A stretch of DNA of 64,000 nt, taken from NCBI RefSeq assembly GCF_910592395.1, contig NC_088323.1:11209501-11273500 (forward strand), written 5' to 3'. A program made the translations under genes and the position numbers. This stretch comes from Lineus longissimus (taxonomy: Eukaryota > Nemertea > Pilidiophora > Heteronemertea > Lineidae). How positions within the stretch are numbered: the first letter of the stretch is position 1; the number at the start of each line of letters is the position of its first letter. The notes beneath the pieces were generated by a model. It saw only the letters and a program-made list of their open reading frames with translations, was not told where the DNA came from and did not search any database. Below are positions 11,376 to 21,691 of this stretch, in pieces.

Positions 11376-11960
11376 GCTGTTTCAGCTAGAATAGAAATGC
11401 AAGTTTAATTAGACGGCACCAGACGCCGCTTTTTAGGGAGGTGCTGGCATGAACGTGTTAATTGCTATCCCAATAAACAACCCAGTTCCTCACCCCACCC
11501 GCTTAAGGATTACATAAAAGGCCTGAATCTACCCATGTATGCCCCTTAATTGTGTTAGTAGTAATTAAGATTGCATGCGCTTATTAGAACCAACTTGACC
11601 TGAACTAAGCTTTGTGTATTATATTCCGGCTGCCATCTTGGATAGGCTTGGGCCTGCACTGTGTAGTGTATAAAAGATGACTTTGATGGGGTTTTTCTGT
11701 AAAAATATTGATGATTGTTTGCACCTCTATTATGTTTCAGCCCAGATACCAATTCTTCTGTAAAAAGCATTTTAATATTCTGCATATAACATAGCTTTTT
11801 ATGGCTGTGATTAGATTAGGTTTACACTCAGGCAAAGACAAATAAAAGGCATTTTAAAAGGGCCTACTTCGTTATTCATTGTGAAGAATGGTCGTCATTT
11901 GAAAATGCCATGCCTATTACTTATGTTGTGGTTTGAAAGATTGGTGCCCTGTTGTACACA
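11376..11960. other. Non-coding, nothing recognised
   Basis: No supported frame, RNA gene or repeat beyond short AT-rich tracts. Confidence 0.45.
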
Positions 11961-11961
11961 A

Positions 11962-12490
11962 ATGAGACAAATAGTCGCAAAGAACAGGTCTTAACCTATA
12001 GTATATATAGGCAGGACAAATGTGTCCTATTGTAGGCCTACCAAGATGAGACAGTTAGTTGCAAAAATCGACAGGTCACAACCTATGATATCATAGGCAG
12101 GACAACGGGTGTCTCATCCAGCTTGGGGTCTTGTAATTCCGGGAGTGAAGTTGAGACAACAGTCACCAAGGACATGTCACAACCTTTATTATCATATGCA
12201 AGGGATGTAGTTGTCTCATCCAGCTTAAGGCCTTGTTATTCCGAGAGATGAGACAACAGTCACAGAGGACATTATATGTTACAACCTTTATTATCATAGG
12301 CAAGGGATGTAGTTGTCTCATCCCGCTTGAGGCCTTGTTATTAAGAGAGATGAGACAACAGTCACAGAGGACATTATGTCACAACCTATCTTTTATATGC
12401 AGGGGATGTAGGTGTCTCATCCAGCTTGGGGTCTTGTTATTCCGAGAGATGAGACAACAGTCACAGAGGACAACATATCAAGGCAGTACC
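11962..12490. repeat. ~100-bp tandem array with inverted unit ends
   Basis: Diverged units start near 11962, 12043, 12151, 12247, 12350 and 12449 (spacing about 97-108 bp). Each typically opens with GATGAGACAACAGTCAC and closes with GTTGTCTCATCC, so GATGAGACAAC and GTTGTCTCATC form an 11-bp inverted pair in every unit. The 90-aa plus-strand frame at 12233-12505 is only the repeat translated. Confidence 0.85.
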
Positions 12491-12499
12491 AGTACACAA

Positions 12500-12949
12500 A
12501 AATGAAAAAGTCATGATTTCAATGTACACAATATTATTATTATTAATTATTCACAATATACATTTAATTTACATTCAATAGACTCATACATTCAAAAAAT
12601 AATAATACAAAGTTCACATCTTCATATTCCTTGCTATAGAAGTTTCAACTTTAACTTTCTTTTAATAAAAGTGACAGACAAATGAACAATTCTTTTTACT
12701 AAAAGTATACACGAATTTTGTTGTCAAATTGTGGAACTGTAAGCTCAATTTATTAAAATCACAGTTCAAGATTAGACTAGAAACTAAATCTACAGTAAAT
12801 AATCAAACAAAAGGGAAATGAACAATACACAAAGTATGTATGTGCCAGCCAGAGTCAGTCAGAGTCGAAAATCATGCGCAGTACTCCTAATTAAAGCAAG
12901 GGGAGTTTACTTGGTGACCAAATGCTTGAAGCAGCTCTGACACATCCTT
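12500..12949. other. AT-rich non-coding DNA
   Basis: Very AT-rich, with an ATT run near 12530 and no reading frame. It may include the 3' end of the possible minus-strand transcript described next. Confidence 0.4.
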
Positions 12950-13171
12950 TCATTGTTTGTTAGCAGGACACTTTTTTAGACGACCAGGACATTCCTTGCC
13001 AGTTTCCAAGACTTTCTTGCAAGTTCTCTCGCTCTTCTTCAAATTGCCTAGATTCGCAGTAGTGCGAAGGGCATGATTGGAATACAACAACTTCATCTGA
13101 AGTTCAGAATCCCTGACACAGGCATATGTCCTCTTGTATGCATTTCTGGTGACACATCTTGGAGGCTGAAC
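12950..13171 (-). CDS. Possible terminal exon of unknown minus-strand gene
   Basis: A pyrimidine-rich acceptor (CTCTTTATTTCAG on the minus strand) precedes base 13171. The phase-0 frame after it, starting VQPPRCVTRNAYKRTYACVR, runs about 73 codons to TGA near 12950, with a basic cysteine-bearing end (KECPGRLKKCPANKQ). The exon upstream (13295-13432) has stops in every frame, so the exons cannot simply be joined as coding. It may be a non-coding RNA, a pseudogene, or a gene whose true upstream exon was missed. No family recognised. Confidence 0.3.
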   Translation of the reverse strand, partial: VQPPRCVTRNAYKRTYACVRDSELQMKLLYSNHALRTTANLGNLKKSERTCKKVLETGKECPGRLKKCPANKQ

Positions 13172-13294
13172 CTGAAATAAAGAGTAATTTATTAGAATAG
13201 AATACATGCATACAAAGCCTACGGGAATACAGTATAATGATTTCAATCATCTGTTTGTGAATACATAGATGAAGGGAAACATCGCTTAACTTAC

Positions 13295-13432
13295 CACTTA
13301 TCCTGTTCACTGCCGGATCAATGATGTCGACGTACTGGGCCTATATGCATGTAGCCTCTCGAATCAACTAAAGCATCACATCAGCCAGATTAAGTCGAGA
13401 AGTTATCTGCAGTACACACCATGCAACCAGCT
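13295..13432 (-). ncRNA. Possible internal exon of a spliced minus-strand RNA
   Basis: On the minus strand this stretch lies between a strong acceptor (TTTTTCTTTAATTTCAG) and a strong donor (GGATAAGTG then GTAAGTTAAG), and the next acceptor is at 13171. All three frames contain stops. The paired splice signals are the only support. Confidence 0.3.
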
Positions 13433-14489
13433 GAAATTAAAGAAAAAGGCATTTTAGTAACTGAAGGAATGTTTACCAGTCAACAAAAGGCACTGTTTTG
13501 GCATCACCCTGTACAAAAATACCACAACAAACTGGAATGTGGGTCAATGGGCGAGTTCGTTTTGCTAACAGGTGGATAATATACCAAGAACTTTTCTATA
13601 TTTGGCGAATTCTTAAGACTATATTTATCAATTACATCTGTAAAGATATTTTCAACATAAACTATGGTATATGCTAACTCATGGCTTGTTCATAAGCACG
13701 ATCATGACTTATTATTGTACTATTACCCATGCTGTACCCCTTTCACCAAAATAGACCCGACCATCGAACTTCAAAACTCAACTATTTTTAGGCATTTGTT
13801 TTTCAAATGCATTTTCTGCATGAATATACAGCAAACTAGCATAAAATAGATATATATTTTAAAAGTAAGATTTAAATGAATACTGGAAGTAACTCGTTTT
13901 GCTAAATAACGATCAAGGGAATTCGATGTTGTACGATGAACTTGGCACCCCATCTCAATCTCCGTCTGCAAGTCGGCCATTTTGAATTTGAGCAGATCAA
14001 AGTTTGAGAAATTTCAGAATAAACGCACGATTCTGTACAAAACTGAAATGAGTTATGCAAAACAGCCGGGGTATTTATGATATATGATATTATGCCTACC
14101 TGGCTATCTAGTCTTGAAGAATTCCGAAATCTGTAACTTGTCGAAAAATCAATAAAAAGCATGGAAATCGCCACTGTTTCGTTAATTTTGGTCCAAATTT
14201 CATGAAATTTTCAAGCCGGGTGAATGGTCAGGTGACACAACTTATGACCCAATGAAAACCGTCATATCTAATTCGAGCACGTGTACAGAAGCGCGCCTAT
14301 GTTTGAACGATGCCAATGCATTAACCCTTTGGCTGAATGGGTATTGCGATAATGTGTAAGATGTGTATTGGCGACAATGTTTACATAGCGGTTAACAGGC
14401 TTTTCGCATGGACCAATCGTTGGGCAGCAGGCTAGTAGGCAGAATGGTTTATTTTGATGTCATGTTCAGGCTTAGCTGAAAAAGCTGTG
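13433..14489. other. Non-coding or unrecognised
   Basis: A minus-strand ATG at 13980 in good context opens a short frame (MADLQTEIEMGCQVHRTT) that could be a first exon of the transcript suggested just downstream, but no clear donor is visible. TTAACCCTTTGGCTGAATGG near 14334 looks like an orphan TTAA-type transposon end. Confidence 0.35.
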
Positions 14490-15184
14490 TATGAAAAAGG
14501 GAAAAATTGCAATATATCACTGATTAGTTACTTGATTTCGATGGTGTTTTCATAATAGGTACTCCAAGCAAGAATACATCACATGTTGTATGAGTTTTTA
14601 ATTTGGGTCTCACCTTCGGGCGTGATGTCCCCTGCTGTGGGGTGCATGGCATGTTCTGGATTGACCAAGAGACCAATTGTTGAATTCAGTACAAGAACCT
14701 ACACTTTTTTGGGTAGGTAGCGACCTAGGAAAGGTCTCTATGGAAAATTCGAGGCAACTAATTGGTTTTGTGACCAAAAGGGGTGCCACCTTCGACACCA
14801 CCCAGCTCAGACAAATGGTCAAAAATTACACCAAATTCGCCTGAGTGGGGACCAATGAGCAGGCTCATATACAATTTTCGGGCACCTGAGCGGACCTCCA
14901 TTTGATAGCCAGATACATAGGCTTATACTTTGGAGGTTCATTGCAAATAGTTTACCCCATCATAGCTGTTTTTCTCGCTATATGGCCAAGAACACGAACC
15001 AAGGAAATTCGCCCCCGGTGAACTTGGACAAACCTCGCCTCGCGGCTTGGATGTATCATTGCGTATGAGGCCCAAGAGAGGACGGTGATTTGGTTCCAAA
15101 CTCATAGAAAATGGCCTCATAAAATCACCAAAGCATCCTCTCTACATGGAAACTAAGATCATGATGTTAAAGTAAATAGTATTT
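14490..15184. other. Family A fragment plus unclassified DNA
   Basis: About 14490-14600 is a family A piece (TGATTAGTTACTTGATTTCG, AGGTACTCCAAGCAAG). The following 550 bp has ordinary base composition, no convincing frame, and no similarity that I recognise elsewhere in the window. Confidence 0.5.
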
Positions 15185-15535
15185 GGCGTACCCACTGACT
15201 AGTAAGACCTTGACCTACTTTTCAAGGTCAAAGAGGTCAATGCAAAAATTGGCCATTTGAGTGTAATAATGGCATGTTTCTTAACCGCTATAGCTAACAA
15301 CTTAGAACTTGGTACACATGACCCTTTTGGTTAGATAGCCTCTGACACCATATTTTGGTCCAATATGATTGTCAACTTGGCCACCAGGGAGCCAAGACTG
15401 AAAAAATAAAAAGTCCAATATCTCATTTATTAGTGACTTGTTTTTAATAATATTTTTATGGTAGGTACTCCAAGCAAGGATACATCACATGTCCAACCGA
15501 TATTGATTTGACCTATATACTATACATGTAGCATT
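15185..15535 (+). repeat. Family A repeat copy, single unit
   Basis: It contains TCAAGGTCAAAGAGGTCA at 15222-15239, AATGGCATGTTTCTTAACCG, GGCCACCAGGGAGCC and GTAGGTACTCCAAGCAAGGA. Confidence 0.8.
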
Positions 15536-15845
15536 CTTAACTTGAGCACCAAGCTTCTAGTTAGAATGGCTCCCAACAAAACGGTGAGTGAACAAAGGGT
15601 TTAACCTGACGAAATGGCCTTCGAAACATACAGAAAACATACCTGCCTTGTATGTTATACTTCTGTGGCTACAATATCTGATCTGTGAAATAAAATGTAA
15701 TTTTTTCATGTATATGTTAGATTAGGCACTTATCACGACTTGATACAATCTCGCTCATTCACCAGGTTTCCCACTGCACATGAACATGTAGTAGTTTTGT
15801 AGGGTTTGCCGAGCTTCCGGTTTGCTACAAGTGGAGTGATCTGGC
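15536..15845. other. Non-coding, nothing recognised
   Basis: No supported feature in this short spacer between two family A copies. Confidence 0.4.
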
Positions 15846-16624
15846 TTTTTGGCTCACTGTAGGGGAGTCTATACAATACCGCTGTGTCCGTCGACCATCG
15901 TCGTTGTCGTTGTCTGTATCTTGCTTGAAAAACAGTGGCACGTTTCTTAACCGCTAGAGCTCTGGATTTGAAACTTTGTTCACAGAACCCCCCAGTTCAG
16001 GTGAAATCTGACAATGAATTTCGCTCCGATCTGGTTCTTGACTTGGCCACCAGGGGGCCAGAAGTGAAAACCTAAAATGTGTAATATATCTCTCTTATGA
16101 GTGACTTATTTTCGATAAAATTTTCAGGGTAGGTTCTCCCAGTTGAATACATCATGTATCATACTGGTTTTGATTTGACTCACTTTTCAAGGTCACGGGG
16201 GTCAAATGGCTTGAATTGATTGTTTGATTGTAATTATGGCGCGTTTCTTAAACGCTAAAGCTCTGAACTTGAAATTTGGTACACATAACTTCCTACGTCA
16301 TGTATCCTCGGACAACGAATTTCGATCTGATCTGATTCTCGACTTGGCCACCTAATTTCCTGTTCTCCTGGTATGGATACATCACATATCATACGGTTTT
16401 TCATTTGACCTCATTTTCACGGCCACAGAGGTCAAATGGCGTAAATTGTCCGTTTGAGTAATAGTATGGCACGTTTCTTAACTGATAAAGCTATGAACTT
16501 GAAATTTGGTACACATGACTCCCTATGTAATGTTACCTGTGACACTTAATTTCGTTCCGATCTGATTCTTGACTTGGCCACAAGAGCGCCAGAAGTTTCA
16601 ACCTAAAAAGTGTGATATCACTTT
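15846..16624 (+). repeat. Family A repeat, left part, split by the transposon
   Basis: It opens TTTTTGGCTCACTGTAGG with a degenerate GTC stretch and has units near 15935, 16235 and 16470. It stops in mid-unit at GTGTGATATCAC and TTT. The continuation (TTTTATAAGTGACTCATTTT) is found after the transposon at 22761, so the insertion cut one unit. Confidence 0.9.
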
Positions 16625-17050
16625 TAGTAGGGTCAATATATGGTTTGACCCCCAACAAATTGCAACAAAACGTTTTTTAATGGTTTTGGGTACTATTGAT
16701 AGTCCAAAACAACATACTAAAAGTCTAGAGAAATCTGGGCCCCGGAAAGCTGTTTTTTTCAAGATGGCGTCCAAGATGGCCGCCGTAACCCTTAAGTGAC
16801 CATATCTCCTTTATTATTCATGCTAGAGTCATGATTTTGATGTCTATACCCAGGTTTGAGGGGTCAAGGAACACATTAAGACCATCAGAAATAACATGAA
16901 ATGATTGGTTCAGCAAGAAATCCAAAATGGCGTCCAAGATGGCCGCCGCAATGAGAAAATGTCTGTATCTCCCTTAATATTCACCCAATAGTCTTGATTT
17001 TGGTGTCTTTCCATAGGTTTAAGGGGTCAAGGAAACCAATAAGAGTATCA
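16625..17050 (+). repeat. Left terminal inverted repeat
   Basis: Bases 16653-16951 (299 bp) are identical by eye to the reverse complement of 22425-22723. The outer 28 bp differ apart from the first ~13, and similarity fades beyond about 16960. Inside are iterated units of about 150-165 bp beginning near 16759, 16924 and 17073, each with AAGATGGC-type motifs followed by a TATCTCC and GGGGTCAAGGAA block. Confidence 0.9.
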
Positions 17051-17277
17051 AAAATTATATTATAGTTCACATTGAAATGGCTGCCAAGATGGCCATCTCA
17101 GCAATTGAGTGTTCATGATATATTCACGCAAATGGAGGCATGTTTGTGGTGTCAATCTCTCCAGGTTTTAGGGATGAAAAAGATGTTAGAGCCATATAGA
17201 AATTACATGCTATGGTTTGGTCATTTAGAAATGTAAGCATGGATCTAAAAGACACATTTTATCATGGGTCAATTGGT

Positions 17278-18669
17278 TTATTTATCGTCCTCTTCCTCGT
17301 TTTCCTCCGTTAATGTCTGGTTATATGGATTGTTGCACATGTCTAGCTGGCACGGTCCACAAGCTGGCGTACATGGTAGATTGTATCCTCTACAGCTGCA
17401 TCTTTGACTGCTGCAGGCTGTAGTGCAGTTGCAGTGAACCATCTTGAGAAGGTTATCAGGAGCTGCATTCATGTCACTTTCGACTGGAACAAACTGACCA
17501 CCTTCAAGTTTCCAGCCCCACTCACAAGCGTCCATATCCTTGTCTTGTCCCATCCAAACCATTGTTTGATAGTACACTCTCATGCTATGAAATTTTGTTG
17601 CAGCTGCAGTTGGAGGTAGGCGCTCAGGCGTGACAAACGATTGGGAAGATACCACTTTCTTACTGAACATTCTGTACCTTAATGATGCAAGGGAGTCAGT
17701 TGCCTTGCCTCCACAGATTACCGCCATTGCTTGACAGCCCTTGCCCTCGATCAGAGCTGCAGTCTGTTTTGGTTGAACAAATGTATTTGCACAGGCCTTG
17801 AGTGTGGTGTCGCCTTTAACAACCTTCTGAAAAACGGCCTTTTTACCAACGCCGAAGATTCTTGATGTTGAGTCACATCCACTGTACGCATGTATGAAGA
17901 GTAATTGAGAACACAACTCGTCCCCCAGAATTGTCTTTAGCTGGTTGATATGGTATGGCGCACTCGCATTTGCTTTGTCTGATCGGAAATACAGGTCCTT
18001 GTCGGTAGCTTTTGCGTAAAAGAGAAGCAGAACCAGAAGATCAGTATCTTCTCCAATCAGTGTTGTAGAACGAGTTACAGAGGACTGAACAGCAGCTTTA
18101 ACAATTTCAACATCGGCATCTCCTGGTGCATTGATCACGTCACAGCCTTTCTCACGAATTTTCTGACTTATCAGATCAATCATTTTCTGCTTGTTGCAGT
18201 CCCTAGAAAGAAAGTCCTCTTTCTTTCCAGAAAAGACAGTATCCTGGGTGAAGCTAACAACTGGATGCACGTTCTTGCCTCGCCTTTGATGCGTGTTGTC
18301 CTTGATAGCCGGACCATCCAAATACCCATCAAATACAACCGTTGCAATGGAATAACGACGAACAGTGAAGTCAGCATAAGATTGAGCGATTGAGCCATAT
18401 GTTTCTCCTCGATTCCATGGCAAGCGCTGCAGTAAGGACCCTCCATCCAGGACGTAATGTTCTGTTTCAGGTGGAGGTTTCTCAGAGGATGCGGATGTTT
18501 CCTGGGGTTGAACTTTGGCATGGTCTGCAATAGCATGGGCAAGCTGGGGCTTGTCAGGTTTGCGAAGTACTTTTCTTGCGTCAAAAAGAGCTGGAGGAAA
18601 GGGACTGAGTTCATATTGCATAACGTCTTCCAGTGACAGAGAACCTGTCTTTGAAACAACCAGGCTCAA
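17278..18669 (-). CDS. XPG/FEN1-like nuclease with CXC domain (transposon ORF2)
   Basis: 463 residues counted from 18669, where the codon is TTG rather than ATG, so this is probably the downstream part of the transposase frame and not a separate gene. Residues 17-40 (QYELSPFPPALFDARKVL) are a motif I recall following the transposase region in related proteins. Residues 110-280 look like a PIN/XPG-type flap nuclease: VVFDGYLDG, APGDADVEIV, GEDTDLLVLL (about 207-216), and SGCDSTSRIFGVGKKA, a helix-hairpin-helix-like G-x-D segment. These give the acidic residues expected for two-metal DNA cleavage. Residues 412-445 hold nine cysteines in a TSO1/tesmin CXC-like pattern, likely DNA-binding. An acidic tail (EENEEEDDK) ends the protein. 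It overlaps the upstream ORF by 59 bp in another frame. Confidence 0.8.
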   Translation of the reverse strand: MSLVVSKTGSLSLEDVMQYELSPFPPALFDARKVLRKPDKPQLAHAIADHAKVQPQETSASSEKPPPETEHYVLDGGSLLQRLPWNRGETYGSIAQSYADFTVRRYSIATVVFDGYLDGPAIKDNTHQRRGKNVHPVVSFTQDTVFSGKKEDFLSRDCNKQKMIDLISQKIREKGCDVINAPGDADVEIVKAAVQSSVTRSTTLIGEDTDLLVLLLFYAKATDKDLYFRSDKANASAPYHINQLKTILGDELCSQLLFIHAYSGCDSTSRIFGVGKKAVFQKVVKGDTTLKACANTFVQPKQTAALIEGKGCQAMAVICGGKATDSLASLRYRMFSKKVVSSQSFVTPERLPPTAAATKFHSMRVYYQTMVWMGQDKDMDACEWGWKLEGGQFVPVESDMNAAPDNLLKMVHCNCTTACSSQRCSCRGYNLPCTPACGPCQLDMCNNPYNQTLTEENEEEDDK

Positions 18670-21600
18670 TGGCTCTATCAGTAGATACCTTCACTGACGT
18701 AATGGTACCAAGTGTCCTTGCTTTATCCTTTCGCTTAAAACCTATTGAGAACACTGGCTGGCCTATCATTGTTTCTATAATTTTCTCTCCGACTGATCTA
18801 AACTCATGAACATTCACATCTGCGTCTGCCACAACTCCGTTGATGATGTTTCTCAATGTTGGATCTTGGGCAAAGGGGGAGCAACTGGATAACTTTGTGT
18901 TCAACTTGAGTAAATCAGATGCATCTCTTTTCATTCTTGATTGTGTAGCTTCCTTGTGTTGTTCACTTGTGGTGTAGGATAGCTCAGTGAATTCCTGCAT
19001 GGCATAGTTGTACTCCGATGTGATTGGGGTTGACATTGTCCATAATGCGCGCTGTTCCTCTGTCATGCCACTTCCACGTGTAAGACCTCCAGGAGTCTTT
19101 AGCGATCTCATCAAGCTTTGCTCTATCACAAGGTCAGCACTGAGACCCGCCCAGAACTGATTGGTGCGACGGATGACATGGCAGCCATGTTCAAACTGCA
19201 AAAATAAATCTTGGTGCCGAGACTGGAGTTGGTTCATTTCTTGGACATAGTAGTATGCTGTTTTCAGATAGTTGAAATGTCCTGCGGCAGCAAATATAGG
19301 CAAGCAGTCCGAAACTGCCCGAAGGTGCATCTGCCAAGAGCCCGTTCGATCTGCTTTGATCAGAGACCTTGCAACCTGAATTATTGTTTGATAGTTCAAC
19401 CACAGTTGACTGGTCTTTGACCTCGAAGAAAGCTGGGCTTTCTTCCTTTCAATTGCTTCTGCCATACTAGAAAGAGCGTCAGATATCGCAGCACCATCCA
19501 ATGTGGTCTCACCATTTACCAATGATGAGTACATTTCTTCAGCTTCATCCACGAGGAGACTTAGTTCTGGCTGTTCCTCAAGCACTTCAGAGATTATCAT
19601 TTCGTTGAGACACTTGTTTACTAGTAGATGACCGCGGAAAGCCCGTTGGACAGATTTGCCAGTCATCATATGCACCACTGCATTTTCCCCATAAACCTCC
19701 TCCAGAATCGTTTTCAGGCCCGTTCCTGCCATGAGGGTACCAATTGCTCCAAGTACGTTCATGAAGGTGTGGAAGCACCCAAGCATAAGTACAGTTGATT
19801 TCAGATGACTAGTCTCTGGTGCATTTGCAATAATCTCAGCAGCTTTCCAGTACAACGGCTGATCGAATGTGATCACTGGTGGGACATGATGCTTGAAGGC
19901 GATGTTGTGGACAAATTCCAATGTTGACAGGAGGCATGTTTTGTCCCCAGAGTACATGTCGATCATGGGCAGATACACAATCGATGACTTACCGGGATGT
20001 TCTTTACCTCTGTAAAGGATATGCATCATACCTTGCCAATTCGGCAGATTCTCTTTGAAACTACATGAAAGTTCCCACAAGATGTCAATCCTTTTGTCAC
20101 AATCAGGCAATGGGGGGAGTTCTTGAAATACAATATCACGGCGGGTTTTGTTAGCAAAGCGGTAATCTATGATGGGAATCCTTGTCTTCTCAGTGACGTT
20201 GATTTGCGATATCTTTTTCCTCGAGATCACCCGAGTGGCTTTCCGTCCTGGCGTCAATGCAGCGATTATACCCATTCCGTGAAAGGTCCCTTTTCCATCC
20301 AATGTCAAAAGATTGTGATCTACGTTATCAGCTGCAAATAGCAATGTCATACCAAGTAGGTCTATCTCCTCCGAAATAATGGTGTCGGGAGCGACAGAAT
20401 CAGCAGCATTAAGTTCAAATCTTTGGACTTCCCCATATGAAGAACAAAACCCCATTTCATGAAGACTGTCAATCAGAAATCTTGACCGATACATATGATG
20501 TCCCTGTACAGCAAGACCTAACTGCACTGGTGCGATTACAGCTCGAGGCCGTATTGCCTGAACGATAGCTTGACCAATGCTGGCCACTTTGCGATTCGTA
20601 TCTTTTCCGACAAACAAGGCAGATAACAACGAGCGCAGGGTTTCTGGCAAGAAATTAAGAGCAGCAGCTAGTTTAAGACTATCTGCACTTGGGTACTGAT
20701 CAGTCACAGATTCAACATTGGTTTTGACATCACTTTTAATTAGCCGCGCTGCCGTGTCTATAATGTGTCTTTTCTGTGATTCTTCGTCTTCCCCTTGCCT
20801 ATTGATGTTAAAGTATGACCTCAAAATTTGAGATGTTCTCTCCTTCATTGTAACAATGTCATGAAGGCCTTCGCCTTCAGCAATATAGATAGAGTCACCA
20901 TATCGTTTCTGTAATTGTCCCTTCAGATAGAAAGAACTGTAAGGTTCACTATCAGAATTGGCTAAAAACTCCTTCATTTTAGCCCTGAGATCTGACACGG
21001 TTAATTGTTCCTCATCGTTCTGTTCAAGATAATGACACATCTGTATAAACGCCTGGCCCATGTCCTCATCCTTCGGTCTTCCAGATTTTCTACGCTTTGG
21101 ATGACTCGGACCGCTTTCAGTAGCAGCAGCATACTGCAAGGGTTTGTTCAGTCCTGTTCTGAAGTTGTTACAACACGAACGATGGTAAATACAGTCTGCA
21201 GCATGCAGGTCACCACCGTAATATTCAATCCGACCTTTCACAATGAACGACCAATCGTCTCGGCGACTCTCACAACTTTCAGATATAGTCTTTGTAAAAA
21301 TGTCTGTTTTAACGTGACTGTAGTTGGACGTATCAGTTGCCACTCGAATTCCACAAAAAAGACAATCATTTTTACTGTCAAAAATACCTTCAGATGCACG
21401 AGCACTTCGTTTCCTTTTTACATGAGATTTGCCTCTTTCTTTCTTCTTTTGTAGCCTAATGTCTTCTGGGTTGACAAAGCGTTTACGACAATCAATGTGT
21501 ACTTGTTGCCCTTCTTCTGCATTGATGTTACTGCCTCTACTGGTACTAGCAGCATTTATGCTAGCAGCTCCCTTTTCACCAAGTTTGGCACATTTTTTGC

Positions 21601-21691
21601 GGTCTGTCGCTTCTTGGTTACAAATAGGGCAGAGGTCTAGGTCTGCACAATCAATACCTGCAAGAAAAGCAGGAGACTTACTGAAGTGCAA
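18611..21691 (-). CDS. Academ-like transposase (transposon ORF1)
   Basis: 1026 residues as an open frame. The upstream end has no ATG: the first codon counted is TTG, and the frame is closed by TAG a little further out. A good acceptor (CTGCTTTTCTTGCAG on the minus strand) places an exon start at 21657, so a 5' exon may be missing. Residues 21-70 have C-P-I-C and H-x2-C, and residues 110-174 have C-x2-C then C-x2-H-x2-C-C, probably zinc-binding. The central part carries ADNVDHN with TLDGKGTFHGMG (D455/D458), VITFDQPLYWKA (D610), GCFHTFMNVLGAIG, and WAGLSADLVIEQSLMR (E856). D455, D610 and E856 are my candidate catalytic triad. The frame ends at 18611, 59 bp into ORF2; a one-base shift near 18670-18690 would connect the two. 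Role: cutting and joining the transposon ends in the nucleus. Confidence 0.8.
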   Translation of the reverse strand: MHFSKSPAFLAGIDCADLDLCPICNQEATDRKKCAKLGEKGAASINAASTSRGSNINAEEGQQVHIDCRKRFVNPEDIRLQKKKERGKSHVKRKRSARASEGIFDSKNDCLFCGIRVATDTSNYSHVKTDIFTKTISESCESRRDDWSFIVKGRIEYYGGDLHAADCIYHRSCCNNFRTGLNKPLQYAAATESGPSHPKRRKSGRPKDEDMGQAFIQMCHYLEQNDEEQLTVSDLRAKMKEFLANSDSEPYSSFYLKGQLQKRYGDSIYIAEGEGLHDIVTMKERTSQILRSYFNINRQGEDEESQKRHIIDTAARLIKSDVKTNVESVTDQYPSADSLKLAAALNFLPETLRSLLSALFVGKDTNRKVASIGQAIVQAIRPRAVIAPVQLGLAVQGHHMYRSRFLIDSLHEMGFCSSYGEVQRFELNAADSVAPDTIISEEIDLLGMTLLFAADNVDHNLLTLDGKGTFHGMGIIAALTPGRKATRVISRKKISQINVTEKTRIPIIDYRFANKTRRDIVFQELPPLPDCDKRIDILWELSCSFKENLPNWQGMMHILYRGKEHPGKSSIVYLPMIDMYSGDKTCLLSTLEFVHNIAFKHHVPPVITFDQPLYWKAAEIIANAPETSHLKSTVLMLGCFHTFMNVLGAIGTLMAGTGLKTILEEVYGENAVVHMMTGKSVQRAFRGHLLVNKCLNEMIISEVLEEQPELSLLVDEAEEMYSSLVNGETTLDGAAISDALSSMAEAIERKKAQLSSRSKTSQLWLNYQTIIQVARSLIKADRTGSWQMHLRAVSDCLPIFAAAGHFNYLKTAYYYVQEMNQLQSRHQDLFLQFEHGCHVIRRTNQFWAGLSADLVIEQSLMRSLKTPGGLTRGSGMTEEQRALWTMSTPITSEYNYAMQEFTELSYTTSEQHKEATQSRMKRDASDLLKLNTKLSSCSPFAQDPTLRNIINGVVADADVNVHEFRSVGEKIIETMIGQPVFSIGFKRKDKARTLGTITSVKVSTDRAIEPGCFKDRFSVTGRRYAI

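Noticed and set aside
11962-12490. CRISPR-like array
   Set aside because: The genome is eukaryotic, and the units are whole tandem repeats without unique spacers.
12233-12505. 90-aa frame with repeated LFREMRQQSQRT
   Set aside because: The peptide repeat comes from the ~100-bp tandem array; no start context or domain.
18611-21691. Fungal KDZ-type or host-gene identity for the 1026-aa protein
   Set aside because: Long TIRs and a target duplication enclose it exactly, and the following XPG/CXC ORF fits an Academ-like element better.
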